IMG/VR virus record: IMGVR_UViG_3300050821_001672
Coordinates: 1 to 53,954 of that record
Source of the DNA: a virus
Reading direction: 5' to 3' (one strand)
Length of the DNA stretch: 53,954 bases
The notes under the pieces were generated by a model, which searched no databases, was not told the DNA's origin, and saw only the letters and a program-made list of their open reading frames with translations. Both the position numbers and the translations under genes were made by a program. This document shows positions 16,214 to 25,027 of this stretch, in pieces. Each line of letters begins with the position of its first letter. The first letter of the stretch is position 1.

Positions 16214-17731
16214 TTAGAGAACGTCGATTGACGCGAGGTTGATCGTTCGGATTGACCCGCCGCTCGTGTACCAGAACGTGCAAACGGGCGAGCCGCTTTG
16301 TCCACGTACCACGGAACCGGGGTCGAGAATTTGCAAGTACCAGCCGACCGTCGACAACGTAGTGTCGATCTTCGTCCCGGCAGCAATATTGACGGCTGCC
16401 GCTTGCGACGGGCTCAAGGTCACGCCGGGCTGAATCGCGCCGAACGCAATCGCCGCGTTGATCGGCCCGAGGCACGCCGCGCGAATTCCGTTGAATCCTT
16501 GCTGAGTGTACGGGAGGGACTTCACGCTCGCACGGAACGTCAGGATCGCGAGTTGCAATGCCGCGTTGATAATTCGCTGATTCGTATAGTTCTGGTCAGT
16601 CTGCCATTGACCGGCGATAAAGCCCGTCTGGTAGAACTGAAACGCCTGATTCGCTGTCGCATAGGCGCCGTAAAAATTGTAGCCGTTCGCGATCAGATTG
16701 TCGGCCGTCACGGCGTCGGTCACGCTCGGCGTGAGCCCCGCTTGACTCAAGTACGCAAACGAGGTGTTTCCGTTGACCTCGGTCGGGTCGATTGACGCCG
16801 TGGCGCCGAGATTAAACGCCGCAAGGTCGCCGCCGGTCGGGTCGTAGATCACGACGACGCCATCCTGGTTCGCAGCTTTGACTATATTTCCGAACGATCC
16901 GGTCGCATTGTTCGATTCGGTCGGAGTAATGTCCGAGTCCGAAGTAACGTATGCGAACTGGTCGTCGGTCGTCTGCACCCAAGCCGCAAACGCTTCCTTG
17001 ACGTTCAAAGCGGGCTCGACGATCGTCGTGAACTTAAACCAGTTTTGCGTTTGGTTAGTGACCGTCTGCATGAGGGTAGCGGGCACGGCGGCCACGGCTC
17101 CCGGCGAAACAACGGCGCCCGCCGCAGCAGTTAGCTTGAGGCCGGTCGTAAGCGAATCAACAGCCGCGACAGTGATCGCGCTTGACGCGCCCGTCGTGGG
17201 CGACGTGACGACGAACGCGGACCGCACCGAGTCATAGGTCACAGTCGCCGTATTGTTCGGGGTTCCGCCCTGTAGTCCGGTTTGAATGAGTGCGGCGGCG
17301 TTCGAGAAACTGGTCGCGCCCGCGAGATTGATCGCGGCCGAGACAGTCGAAACGCCGTCGATTGAAAGAGTGATCGTACCTGAAAGAGCTTGGATCGCCG
17401 TCAGTGCGACGCCCGCTAGACTACCGCCGCGCATGTAACCGGCGACGTTCGCCGTATTGTACTGCGCGAAAAGTACCGCGCCGGGGATTGTGTTCGATCC
17501 GTTGAACCCCGAGAAATAAATACCAGCCGCGTGAGCCTCGGGCGAATTCGCGCCGAAGAACTGTTCGACGCTCGGCAAGTCGGGGAACGATAGAACTTGA
17601 CCGATCGGGATCGCAACACCGCCCGTCCCGTTGTCCAAAAACACGCCATTGAGCGACAATGGGTTTCCGCCAGTACCGAGGACGCCCGGACGAACTGCCA
17701 CGAGTTGAGAGGCGGGAATTGAATTTATCAT
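16214..17731 (-). CDS. Tail sheath protein (DUF3383)
   Basis: 505 residues. N-terminal PASQLVAVRPGVLGTGGNPL and a C-terminal domain with TIVEPALNVKEAFAAWVQT, then YGAYATANQAFQFYQTGFI and GQWQTDQ are typical of DUF3383 sheath proteins. It forms the contractile outer layer. Next to it lie the tube gene and the neck terminator gene. The Ala/Thr-rich section around residues 105-210 is a variable surface domain. Confidence 0.92.
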   Translation of the reverse strand: MINSIPASQLVAVRPGVLGTGGNPLSLNGVFLDNGTGGVAIPIGQVLSFPDLPSVEQFFGANSPEAHAAGIYFSGFNGSNTIPGAVLFAQYNTANVAGYMRGGSLAGVALTAIQALSGTITLSIDGVSTVSAAINLAGATSFSNAAALIQTGLQGGTPNNTATVTYDSVRSAFVVTSPTTGASSAITVAAVDSLTTGLKLTAAAGAVVSPGAVAAVPATLMQTVTNQTQNWFKFTTIVEPALNVKEAFAAWVQTTDDQFAYVTSDSDITPTESNNATGSFGNIVKAANQDGVVVIYDPTGGDLAAFNLGATASIDPTEVNGNTSFAYLSQAGLTPSVTDAVTADNLIANGYNFYGAYATANQAFQFYQTGFIAGQWQTDQNYTNQRIINAALQLAILTFRASVKSLPYTQQGFNGIRAACLGPINAAIAFGAIQPGVTLSPSQAAAVNIAAGTKIDTTLSTVGWYLQILDPGSVVRGQSGSPVCTFWYTSGGSIRTINLASIDVL

Positions 17732-17735
17732 GGTT

Positions 17736-18266
17736 CTAGGGTCCGTAATGCGTAACTGCGTCGATCACGTCGATAGTGACTGTATCCGCAAACTGATCGA
17801 TTGTCGATACTGTCGGATTGTACTGTATATAGGCCCGAACAATCCAGCGGTCTAGATATTGTTGTTCGCCCGTCACTAGCGGCGCCCGCACAGGGTCGTC
17901 CGCGTGTAGGGGCTGACAGTTAGGTTCTAAGGCAATACACGCGTAATCGTCGCGAAACATGGTAGAAAATATGGCCGCCCAGTCGCCCGAGTCCGGGCCG
18001 TAGAGGTCGACTTGCATTTCGAGCTTTACGCCTTGCTCGCGCACCATTCCGGCGGGGTCGGGGATCGAAGCGTCCCACGTGTCGACGTTCGTCCGTAATC
18101 GTTTCTGGCTGATTATATTGAGAATTGCAAATGGCCCCGTCGGCGTCGCGACACGGTTTTGATTGCCTTTAACTACGTGCGCGGCGTCGAGCGGGATAAT
18201 CCCGAGAATGAACGCCACGAGGGCCGCGTACACGTCGTCGAGTTTTGGGGTTACGGTAAAGCTCAT
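17736..18266 (-). CDS. Neck/tail terminator-like protein (LIC_12616 type)
   Basis: 176 residues. LVAFILGIIPLDAAHVVKGN followed by QNRVATPTGPFAILN (residues 16-50) matches the family annotated as phage neck terminator gp12-like. It lies just upstream of the sheath gene, where the protein that ends tail-tube growth is expected. The C-terminal half (AIFSTMFRDDYACIALEP, then LDRWIVRAYIQYNPTV) is also conserved-looking. Confidence 0.78.
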   Translation of the reverse strand: MSFTVTPKLDDVYAALVAFILGIIPLDAAHVVKGNQNRVATPTGPFAILNIISQKRLRTNVDTWDASIPDPAGMVREQGVKLEMQVDLYGPDSGDWAAIFSTMFRDDYACIALEPNCQPLHADDPVRAPLVTGEQQYLDRWIVRAYIQYNPTVSTIDQFADTVTIDVIDAVTHYGP

Positions 18267-18664
18267 GGGGATTGCAACACGACTAGGATTTTCGACCAGC
18301 CGCCATTCTCAACGTCCCACGGACCATCGGCCGCGATCGTCAACCACGTGGACGTGCTTTGATCCTGGAACTGGGGAAACGTCAAAAGGTCCCCGCCTTG
18401 CTGGTTCGGCCGAACGACGCTTTGCGGGTTGCCGAACATGAAAATTGAGCGGAACACGCCTTGAATGTTCAACGTTTCGATATGGCGCAATTCCTGTTTA
18501 CTTAACGGCTGTACTTGCACGCGCACGGGCACCGCCGCCGAATATGCTGGCGTCACATTACCCGAGGCGTCCGGCGAACTTGGCCCGGTCGAGGCGAAGA
18601 ACTGCGCCGCCTTGTCCGGATTTATCGAGGTGATTGCGCCGCGCACTGTGCCGTGTAAGTTCAT
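18263..18664 (-). CDS. Head-tail joining protein, unassigned
   Basis: 133 residues, beta-rich, with RVQVQPLSKQELRHIETLNI followed by QGVFRSIFMFG in the middle. No named domain is recognised with certainty. It lies between the HK97 gp10-like and terminator-like genes, with 4-base overlaps on both sides, so a stopper or neck role is likely by position. Confidence 0.6.
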   Translation of the reverse strand: MNLHGTVRGAITSINPDKAAQFFASTGPSSPDASGNVTPAYSAAVPVRVQVQPLSKQELRHIETLNIQGVFRSIFMFGNPQSVVRPNQQGGDLLTFPQFQDQSTSTWLTIAADGPWDVENGGWSKILVVLQSP

Positions 18665-19143
18665 GAACCCATAACCTTGTAATTGACTACACGCTGCATT
18701 GTGCCGTCATCGATCAGGGGATCGTTAAAGCCCTTTATCTTGACGGTACGCGGCGCGTTCGGAGGCGACGACCAGTTTACTATAGCCGATCGAATGTCGC
18801 TTTGCATGACCGTTCCGAGCGCGGCGAGAGCCTTACTTGTGTCGGCTTTATAATAAACCATTGCTTTACCGAGGATCGTCCCCCATTCGCCCGATTTATT
18901 TGCGATCGTGGTTCTAAAGAATGGCCGCGCCGGGGCGCGCACAGTGCCGAATTCTTGCCAGAATGCCACCAAGGCTACTAGTAGAGGTTTTCGCGCGGTG
19001 CCGCGTATGGGATGCGTCGCGGAATATCGAACGCCCTCAAGAAATCCGACTTTGACCGAGGCACCTTTTTTCAAATACGGTGCTTTTGCTTCTATGGCCC
19101 GAGCTAGCTGCGTGCCGCCGGTCAATTCAAAACTAGCACCCAC
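18661..19143 (-). CDS. HK97 gp10-like tail completion protein
   Basis: 160 residues from a GTG at 19143 (reading M-G-A-S-F-E-L-T). VKVGFLEGVRYSATHPIRGT, then ALVAFWQEFGTVRAPARPFF and DDGTMQRVVNYKV are typical of gp10/minor tail completion proteins. A longer frame back to 19254 exists but would overlap the DUF4054 gene by over 100 bases; the GTG overlaps it by 11. The start is the least sure part of this call. Confidence 0.72.
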   Translation of the reverse strand: MGASFELTGGTQLARAIEAKAPYLKKGASVKVGFLEGVRYSATHPIRGTARKPLLVALVAFWQEFGTVRAPARPFFRTTIANKSGEWGTILGKAMVYYKADTSKALAALGTVMQSDIRSAIVNWSSPPNAPRTVKIKGFNDPLIDDGTMQRVVNYKVMGS

Positions 19144-19633
19144 GCGGGCCGAACCCGCCGCCGAATCCCTCACCCCACTGGCCGTCGCCGGTAGTGATAG
19201 GCGCGACGTAAATAGCAGTGCGGAACCGCGCTGTCGCGTTCCAATACATGGCACCGTACTGGGTTTGTAGATACCACGAGTTACGCGCTGTAGCGATCAT
19301 TTCCGCGCTAACCGTGACTTGCCCCTCGGTCGCGGCGTCGATCCGGCCAACAATGCCTTGGGGTGGCGAAACATTGCCTGCACCATCATTCGTGCCATAT
19401 TGCAATTTCGCAATATGCGCGGTAAGCAAAAATAACAGGGTTTCGCGTAACTGCGCGTTGAACACTCGCGAACGGCAAGTGTTCGCGAGCGCAAGCGTTG
19501 CGAGATTAAACGCTGTCGTCATTTGTGCGTTTGTGAGCCCGGTAAATTCCGGGTACGCCGCCACGAACTCGGACGGGAGAAATTGAATTATCCCGGTTTG
19601 AATCGGCGTCGACGTACACGGAACTATAGGCAT
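19133..19633 (-). CDS. DUF4054 head-tail adaptor protein
   Basis: 166 residues. FLPSEFVAAYPEFTGLTNAQ near the N-terminus, then GRIDAATEGQVTV and SWYLQTQYGAMYWNATARFR are the family signature. DUF4054 proteins are the connector ring under the portal. The C-terminus is Gly-rich (GEGFGGGFGPRGC). Gene order capsid-cement-adaptor-completion agrees. Confidence 0.88.
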   Translation of the reverse strand: MPIVPCTSTPIQTGIIQFLPSEFVAAYPEFTGLTNAQMTTAFNLATLALANTCRSRVFNAQLRETLLFLLTAHIAKLQYGTNDGAGNVSPPQGIVGRIDAATEGQVTVSAEMIATARNSWYLQTQYGAMYWNATARFRTAIYVAPITTGDGQWGEGFGGGFGPRGC

Positions 19634-19636
19634 GGC

Positions 19637-20113
19637 TTAACCCGCGTCCTCGGCTTCAAACTTACGAAGCTCGAATTTGCCCTCTTTCTGCACTTGGGGC
19701 CGCGCTTCCATTCCGGTAGTACGATCAAGATCGTCCACGGCTTGGGCCTGAGCCTCGGCTAGAGTTTTGCACTTCCATACAAGTTTATTCCGGACGATGT
19801 TCGAGAACTTGTGGTCATGGACCCACTTGTCGAAAAATGCTTCGTCGACGTTCGCGGTGATACCTGCGCGCATCCGCGCGGGAGACGTGGGGACTTGATT
19901 CGGTCCCGCTTGACGCGCGAGTTCGAGAATATTTTTGTTCGCACCGGCCAGAATTACGCGCTTGTAATTCGGCAACCGTGCGATACCGATACCATTTTTC
20001 GGGAACGTGTAACCCGACTCGATAACTAGTCCGGTCGGGAGCTTGCATAACACGAAACACGTTGCACCGCTCGTGGCACCGCCGTTCGAGATTTCGTTTG
20101 AATTGGTAGACAT
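19637..20113 (-). CDS. Conserved virion-region protein of unknown function
   Basis: 158 residues. An N-terminal beta part (TCFVLCKLPTGLVIESGYTF) precedes a helical part with PARMRAGITANVDEAFFDKW and TLAEAQAQAVDDLDRTTGME. It lies between the cement gene and DUF4054. I do not recognise a named family. A capsid or neck accessory role is inferred only from place. Confidence 0.55.
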   Translation of the reverse strand: MSTNSNEISNGGATSGATCFVLCKLPTGLVIESGYTFPKNGIGIARLPNYKRVILAGANKNILELARQAGPNQVPTSPARMRAGITANVDEAFFDKWVHDHKFSNIVRNKLVWKCKTLAEAQAQAVDDLDRTTGMEARPQVQKEGKFELRKFEAEDAG

Positions 20114-20136
20114 TTGAGATTTTCCTTTACTGAGGT

Positions 20137-20655
20137 TTAAGTGAATCCGGCGTAACTTGAGACTTGCGCGAGGCCGCCCGGATCGCAGCCAAACGTAACA
20201 AAAAATTTCGTCAATTCCGTATTTGTCGTCCCAGCACCCGAGACGGCGGAACCGTCAACTAGGCTAGCGTACACGGGATCCCCGCGAAAAGCACCCGCCG
20301 GGAACCGCAGCCAGAACGCGCCGCGCGATATAACCGTGACGCCAAACCCCGCACGGAGCCAGCGCGAGCCCTGCGAAACGTAGGCGGCTTCCCAGTTCAC
20401 TCGGCGCGGGATCACGATTCCTAGCTGGTCCTGTGCGGTCGCGCGGGTATTCAGCACGATTCCGTCGGCAGGATTTGCCCAACCGAAACGTCCGGCGGCA
20501 ATGCCGGACTGTCCGGGCATGGTGCCCGCTTGCAAACCGAACTCGCCCGCCATGATCGAGGGATACGGCGGACCGCCCGGGGGTTCCCAGTAAAAGGGCG
20601 GCCCATAAGCAAAGGCGCCCTCGAATGGGGCGCCTGAATTGTTGGGATTCTGCAT
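20137..20655 (-). CDS. Structural cement protein Gp24-like
   Basis: 172 residues from the ATG at 20655 (MQNPNNSGAPFEGAFAYGPP). GIAAGRFGWANPADGIVLNT and LGIVIPRRVNWEAAYVSQGS, then WLRAGFGVTVISRGAFWLRF fit the phage cement family that clamps capsid hexamers. It directly follows the major capsid gene. No convincing ribosome site precedes the ATG, and a GC-rich hairpin lies just upstream (20669-20689). Confidence 0.72.
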   Translation of the reverse strand: MQNPNNSGAPFEGAFAYGPPFYWEPPGGPPYPSIMAGEFGLQAGTMPGQSGIAAGRFGWANPADGIVLNTRATAQDQLGIVIPRRVNWEAAYVSQGSRWLRAGFGVTVISRGAFWLRFPAGAFRGDPVYASLVDGSAVSGAGTTNTELTKFFVTFGCDPGGLAQVSSYAGFT

Positions 20656-20668
20656 ATCGCGGAATCGC

Positions 20669-20689
20669 GGGCGCCCGAGGGCGGCGCCC
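20669..20689 (-). promoter_or_regulatory. Hairpin between capsid and cement genes
   Basis: GGGCGCC (669-675) and GGCGCCC (683-689) form a 7-bp GC-only stem with a 7-base loop in the 41-base gap after the capsid stop. No T run follows, so it is not a full terminator. It could stabilise the capsid mRNA 3' end or lower cement translation relative to capsid. Confidence 0.5.
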
Positions 20690-20696
20690 TTGTCCG

Positions 20697-21755
20697 TTAG
20701 AAATGCATCTGGCCGACGTACGCGGGCTGGTAGAAAATCGTGCCCCACACGCCGCCCGATTTCTTCTGCCGCCACGAGGAATCTAGAGTGATCATTGCGT
20801 GCGCGCGCATCTTCTCAGTGAACGCGCTCGAAACGACCGGGGTTCCCTCGACGGAATCCGGAATGATTTGCACCAATTCCGTGCCGCCCGATCCCGCCGT
20901 GGAAAACTCGGGAATGGTGGTGATTTTCAGATTCGGGAAGTTCTTTTTCAGCATGTCGTACACGTTCGTCGCGAACGTAACGTTCGTCTTGCCGAAATTC
21001 ATCGCGTTGCCGGGGCTGATGCCCATGCGGTAGCCGCTTTCCGCGTCGAGCAAGCCTTGCGAGTTCTCGACCACGAAAGCAATCAGGCGCAACACGTCGT
21101 TGTAGATAACGGACGGGTCGGTCTCGGTGAACCAGTCGGAGGTCGCGGCAATCGCGGCCGGTAGCTGCGGATCGTTCACGCCGCCGAAGTTCTGCAACCC
21201 CGCGACGCCGAACAGATAGGACAAGTTCTCAAACTTGCGCATTGCCAGCGCGGCGCCCATGTTCACGCCGTTTGCCCAGTCAATGCGGGCCTTGGCGGCA
21301 CGGGCCAGTTCGCGTTCACCCCAGCGTGTGAACAACTGGTAATGGAAGGACTGGCGTTGCGGCCAGTTCACGTTGTAACCGGCGACACCGCCCTCGTTAT
21401 AATCGCCGTACGCGGTCGTATGACCGGTCCGTTCGACCACGGGGAACGCTGCGGTATCAGTCACCCAGTCGCCGTACTTTTGCTCGCTGTACAGAATGGC
21501 GGCCTTTGTCGGCGCAACCTGCACCATGATCAAACGCGGGTCGACGTAGGTCGTGAACAGCGACAAGATACCGGCGTTCGCGGCCGACACGAGTTGCGGT
21601 TGCGCATCGAGCGCGATCCCGCCGAGTGAACCGTCCTCGGCAATACGCCGTTCCATGTACTTGAGGTCGAGGGGACCTTTCGCGTCCAAGCCCGGCATAA
21701 AGATAATGCCGAATTCCTCGGCGAGGCGGGCTTGATCGAATGCGGTTTTGTTCAT
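20697..21755 (-). CDS. Major capsid protein (DUF2184)
   Basis: 352 residues. ALDAQPQLVSAANAGILSLF and TTYVDPRLIMVQVAPTKAAI, then YGDYNEGGVAGYNVNWPQRQ, and WRQKKSGGVWGTIFYQP at the end match DUF2184, an HK97-fold capsid group found with DUF2213 proteases. It follows the capsid-associated protein and protease/scaffold genes in the usual order. Confidence 0.92.
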   Translation of the reverse strand: MNKTAFDQARLAEEFGIIFMPGLDAKGPLDLKYMERRIAEDGSLGGIALDAQPQLVSAANAGILSLFTTYVDPRLIMVQVAPTKAAILYSEQKYGDWVTDTAAFPVVERTGHTTAYGDYNEGGVAGYNVNWPQRQSFHYQLFTRWGERELARAAKARIDWANGVNMGAALAMRKFENLSYLFGVAGLQNFGGVNDPQLPAAIAATSDWFTETDPSVIYNDVLRLIAFVVENSQGLLDAESGYRMGISPGNAMNFGKTNVTFATNVYDMLKKNFPNLKITTIPEFSTAGSGGTELVQIIPDSVEGTPVVSSAFTEKMRAHAMITLDSSWRQKKSGGVWGTIFYQPAYVGQMHF

Positions 21756-21810
21756 GTGTGAAAAATCCTACTTGATGCTCTGTACTTGCTGATCCGTGTG
21801 GGCTACGCGA

Positions 21811-22728
21811 TTAATACCACGTGCTGATTTTGGCGAGTTCGCCGGGATTCGCGAAACTTGCGATCTTGAAGTTCGTCGCAATGTTGGTGCTGCCGGTGAT
21901 CGTTTCCGAGGCAGTGTGCACGGGAACGCCGCCGGGAATATTCAAATTGTACGTGCCGACACCGCCCGCACCCGTACCGAAACTCGCAATCGTGGTTCCG
22001 GCAGTAATGCTGGTGCCTGTCACCGGGTCGCCGACGGACAGCGAGCCAGAGCCAACAGCGGTCACATTTAGGACGCTCGACGCCGTGGTAACGGCCTCGG
22101 CGGCCTCGGTCGTAACCGCCCCGCTGAGGTTGTAGACGGCGCCGACGGTGTTCGCTACGCCTGAGAAAAGGGACTGTACGACGTTGCTCGCCGTGCCGGT
22201 GCCGCTCACTACGTCACCAATTGACACGATGCCTGAGGTGATCGAGGCAAGGGTCATTTGAGCCTGACCGGCAACGGTAGCGAGGGAGGCTGTACCGGTG
22301 AAACCGATTTCGCCCGTCACGCTCGTACCGGCAGAGGTGGTAGGCGCACCAGTGGACTCGTCCGCGTATACGGTGCCGCCCGGCGTGGCGCCGTCACCGA
22401 AATAGGCGTAAAAATCGCCCTCGGTGTACAGCGTGACCATGAAACCTTGCGGAACGACCAGCGTGTCGCCCGACAGATACGCGGTAATGAGGGCCTGTTC
22501 CTCGCGCGCGAGAAATCCGATTTCGTCGCCGCTGGCATAGGATTGACTCACGATATCGCCATTCGCCGACTTGGCGACGAACGCGAAGTTTCCCACGATC
22601 AGGCCGCCAGCGGGCGCCACGAGGGCACCTTGCCCGGCAAGCAATGACGCTCGGGGATTCTGCGAGGCAAAATCACCACGAACGGCCGGGGCTTGGTTCA
22701 AATTAACTTTGTTCGGAAAAAGGCTCAT
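21811..22728 (-). CDS. Capsid-associated structural protein with beta modules
   Basis: 305 residues. The N-terminal part (NQAPAVRGDFASQNPRASLL, then GEIGF/DEIGFLAREEQALIT and VVPQGFMVTLYTEGDFYAYF) is the type found next to DUF2184 capsids and is probably a decoration or cement protein. Two Ser/Thr/Gly-rich beta modules follow (about 130-215 and 215-285). The second, SLSVGDPVTGTSITAGTTI with GGVGTYNL, matches the module in the baseplate J protein at 9179-10648. A unique C-terminal tail follows. Confidence 0.72.
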   Translation of the reverse strand: MSLFPNKVNLNQAPAVRGDFASQNPRASLLAGQGALVAPAGGLIVGNFAFVAKSANGDIVSQSYASGDEIGFLAREEQALITAYLSGDTLVVPQGFMVTLYTEGDFYAYFGDGATPGGTVYADESTGAPTTSAGTSVTGEIGFTGTASLATVAGQAQMTLASITSGIVSIGDVVSGTGTASNVVQSLFSGVANTVGAVYNLSGAVTTEAAEAVTTASSVLNVTAVGSGSLSVGDPVTGTSITAGTTIASFGTGAGGVGTYNLNIPGGVPVHTASETITGSTNIATNFKIASFANPGELAKISTWY

Positions 22729-22752
22729 GTGTGCTTACTCTCGCGGGGTTGC

Positions 22753-24174
22753 TTACCGGCCTAACCGGTTCAAATGGGGAATTGCGTCGGCCATCGATTT
22801 TGCGGGCTTCGCGTCGCCTACGACAGCGGTCGCGCCTTGCTTCGTGGCTGCCTGAAACAGCGCGCGCAATGCGCTCGGGTGAACGTCCTTGCGCTCAATC
22901 TTGAGATGATCCAGCGCGGCGCCGTACACGGCCTCGGCACTGTCGAATGTGGTGACATTGCCGAGTACCGGTTTCACTTCCTCGCGAGCGGCGTGCAACG
23001 CACGCTCGGCGGCCAATGCGGCGTCGACGGCGGTTTTGATCGCGGCGTCCATCGCAGGCTTGCCGATCGTGTTTGCAATCGATCCGGCGCCGACCTTCGC
23101 CGACGGTGCGTCGGTGCCCGATACGTCGATATCCGGGTCCTCGTCCTTGCCGCGAGGACCTAAGCCCCAATTTCCGTCTTCACCCTTGACCATTTTCTCG
23201 GGATCGCATCCGGCCTTTTTGGCTGCCTCGTCACGAGCTTTCATGTCAGCGTCGTACGCGGCCTTGTCGGCGGCTGCCTTGTCCTCGGCTGCTTTGTCAG
23301 CGGCGGCCTTGTCGGCTGCGGCCTTATCGGCTGCCTTTTTGTCCTCGGCCGCTTTGTCGGCGGCGAGAGCCGCATTAATCGCGGCGGTAACGTCCTCGGG
23401 CTTTTTGTCGAGTCCGAGACTTGTGACGAGCGTCGCAGCGAGTAGGGAGGCTTTCATCGTATGGTAATCCTGCGGGATTTCATCTGTTACAAAAACGTCG
23501 GGGCCGACTCGACCCTCGGATACAAGGGCCACGTGATTGCCTCGAATGTTACGCATCCTACCATCAAATTTAGTACCGTCAATAGTCCCCGGCGTCATAT
23601 CGGCGACGTAGCGATATCCGGACGATAGCTCGCGCTGGGCTTGAGACTCAATCGCGTCGATTCCCTTTTGATGCCAAACGGTGAGTCGCGCTTTCAAATA
23701 CGGGGCTTCCCAGCGCACGCCAGACACAACGCCCACGGTCAGCATTTCTTGTGGGGCGCCCGCCGTCACACCCACGTGGACGATCATCAATTGCTTGTTT
23801 TCAAAGGTCGGCGCGGCGGCTTCAAGTTCGGCGGCGTCGCGATAGAGCATGTAAACTTTATCGGGTTCGAGTCCTAAATCGGCGCCGTTTGGTATCTCGC
23901 GGCCGTAATACGGACACACGTTCGCTTTGCTGATATTCACCGACTCGACGTGTAAGTGTCCGTCCTGGTCCTTGGACCGCATGGAGCGATCGAACGCGAA
24001 TTCGATAGCCTCGTCCATGGCTGGCTCGCAATCGGCCTCGACCTCGATATCCTCGTCCTCCCCGTTGATTTTGTACGCGATAGCCGCCGCTTGCTCGGGG
24101 GAATGTCCGGCGCGGATCAATTCGGCGATATTTTCGCTACGGGCTTTCGCACCGCGCGCGTGATTGAGCGGCAT
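22753..24174 (-). CDS. Prohead protease/scaffold fusion (DUF2213)
   Basis: 473 residues. The protease-like N-terminal half carries AQRELSSGYRYVADMTPGTI followed by DGTKFDGRMRNIRGNHVALV (about 181-220), the DUF2213 signature. A Lys/Ala/Asp-rich helical repeat (about 268-312, units of KAAADKAA) and an acidic linker lead to a C-terminal helical scaffold-like part. It would guide capsid assembly and process itself and the capsid. It is encoded before the capsid genes. Confidence 0.88.
   Translation of the reverse strand: MPLNHARGAKARSENIAELIRAGHSPEQAAAIAYKINGEDEDIEVEADCEPAMDEAIEFAFDRSMRSKDQDGHLHVESVNISKANVCPYYGREIPNGADLGLEPDKVYMLYRDAAELEAAAPTFENKQLMIVHVGVTAGAPQEMLTVGVVSGVRWEAPYLKARLTVWHQKGIDAIESQAQRELSSGYRYVADMTPGTIDGTKFDGRMRNIRGNHVALVSEGRVGPDVFVTDEIPQDYHTMKASLLAATLVTSLGLDKKPEDVTAAINAALAADKAAEDKKAADKAAADKAAADKAAEDKAAADKAAYDADMKARDEAAKKAGCDPEKMVKGEDGNWGLGPRGKDEDPDIDVSGTDAPSAKVGAGSIANTIGKPAMDAAIKTAVDAALAAERALHAAREEVKPVLGNVTTFDSAEAVYGAALDHLKIERKDVHPSALRALFQAATKQGATAVVGDAKPAKSMADAIPHLNRLGR
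23255..23370. repeat. Tandem repeats encoding the Lys/Ala helix of DUF2213 protein
   Basis: Imperfect units of 12-15 bases of the form GCGGCCTTGTCGGCT and GCCTTGTCCTCGGCT are repeated about eight times. On the minus strand they encode (A/E)DKAA(A/D). They are likely to vary in copy number between related phages. Confidence 0.75.
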
Positions 24175-24193
24175 ACGCGCACTATAGCGCGGA

Positions 24194-25027
24194 CTAGAGG
24201 AAAGGCAAAATCGGTCGGTTTGTGCATCGACAGTTGATCAATTCGCCGGGCTGCACGAACGCACCTTTGCCTTTGCCGTTCGCATCCGGATCCCACATAC
24301 CACGCGCAATTTTGTATCGCTTGCCATCGGCCGCTAAGTGCGTCGGTCGCGGTTCTTTGCCGCCGCCTGAGTGCTGCCAGTATGCCTCGACGATGCCTAA
24401 CTCTTGCTGGCGGACTTTTTCAATCGTGCCCGTCGCCTTGTTATTCTGGTCGCGGGCAATGAACGCGGCGCGGCGCGCGGTCACGTTGTAATTTTTCTGT
24501 ATGTCGCGAGACAGCGAATGGAGGTCGCCGCCCGACATGACCGAGGTCCAAACGTTCGATTCGACAGCCTTTAGGTATTCAGCGGGGATACTTTTGATAA
24601 GGTTTACCTGCTCAGCGGCGACCGCGTGATATGCGCGCACGCTCGCCTCGGTAGGCTTAAATGTCACGGTAAAACCGGCCTCGCGGAATGCTGCTTTCAT
24701 GGCCGTTTGCGTGACATTGAAATTTTTCCGCGCGAACTGCCGGGACAGCGATAGCGACAGTTTGTCTAGCTTGCGCGTCCAAAGTCCGCCCCATTTTTCG
24801 AGCGCGCGACGCAAAAGTATCGAAGGGTTTTTCGTATCGTGGGCGACGCCCTCGACCGGGGGTTGAGCGTGCATGGCGTAGACGCCGATAACGGCGGTCG
24901 ACACGTCATTGTGCATTCGCAGAACCAGACGCTCTAACTCGGCTCGATACCATGCCTCGACGCCCGCGTTCGCATGAACGGGGCGCACGGTGACAGGTTT
25001 TTTACTTCGGCTCGCTAGAACGCGCAT
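24194..25027 (-). CDS. Minor head protein, Mu F-like
   Basis: 277 residues. The C-terminal third carries RAAFIARDQNNKATGTIEKV, then RPTHLAADGKRY, and ends QPGELINCRCTNRPILPF, the signature of Mu gpF/SPP1 gp7 minor head proteins. These attach at the portal and may be injected. The start overlaps the preceding gene by 26 bases. It resumes the structural order after the non-structural island. Confidence 0.88.
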   Translation of the reverse strand: MRVLASRSKKPVTVRPVHANAGVEAWYRAELERLVLRMHNDVSTAVIGVYAMHAQPPVEGVAHDTKNPSILLRRALEKWGGLWTRKLDKLSLSLSRQFARKNFNVTQTAMKAAFREAGFTVTFKPTEASVRAYHAVAAEQVNLIKSIPAEYLKAVESNVWTSVMSGGDLHSLSRDIQKNYNVTARRAAFIARDQNNKATGTIEKVRQQELGIVEAYWQHSGGGKEPRPTHLAADGKRYKIARGMWDPDANGKGKGAFVQPGELINCRCTNRPILPFL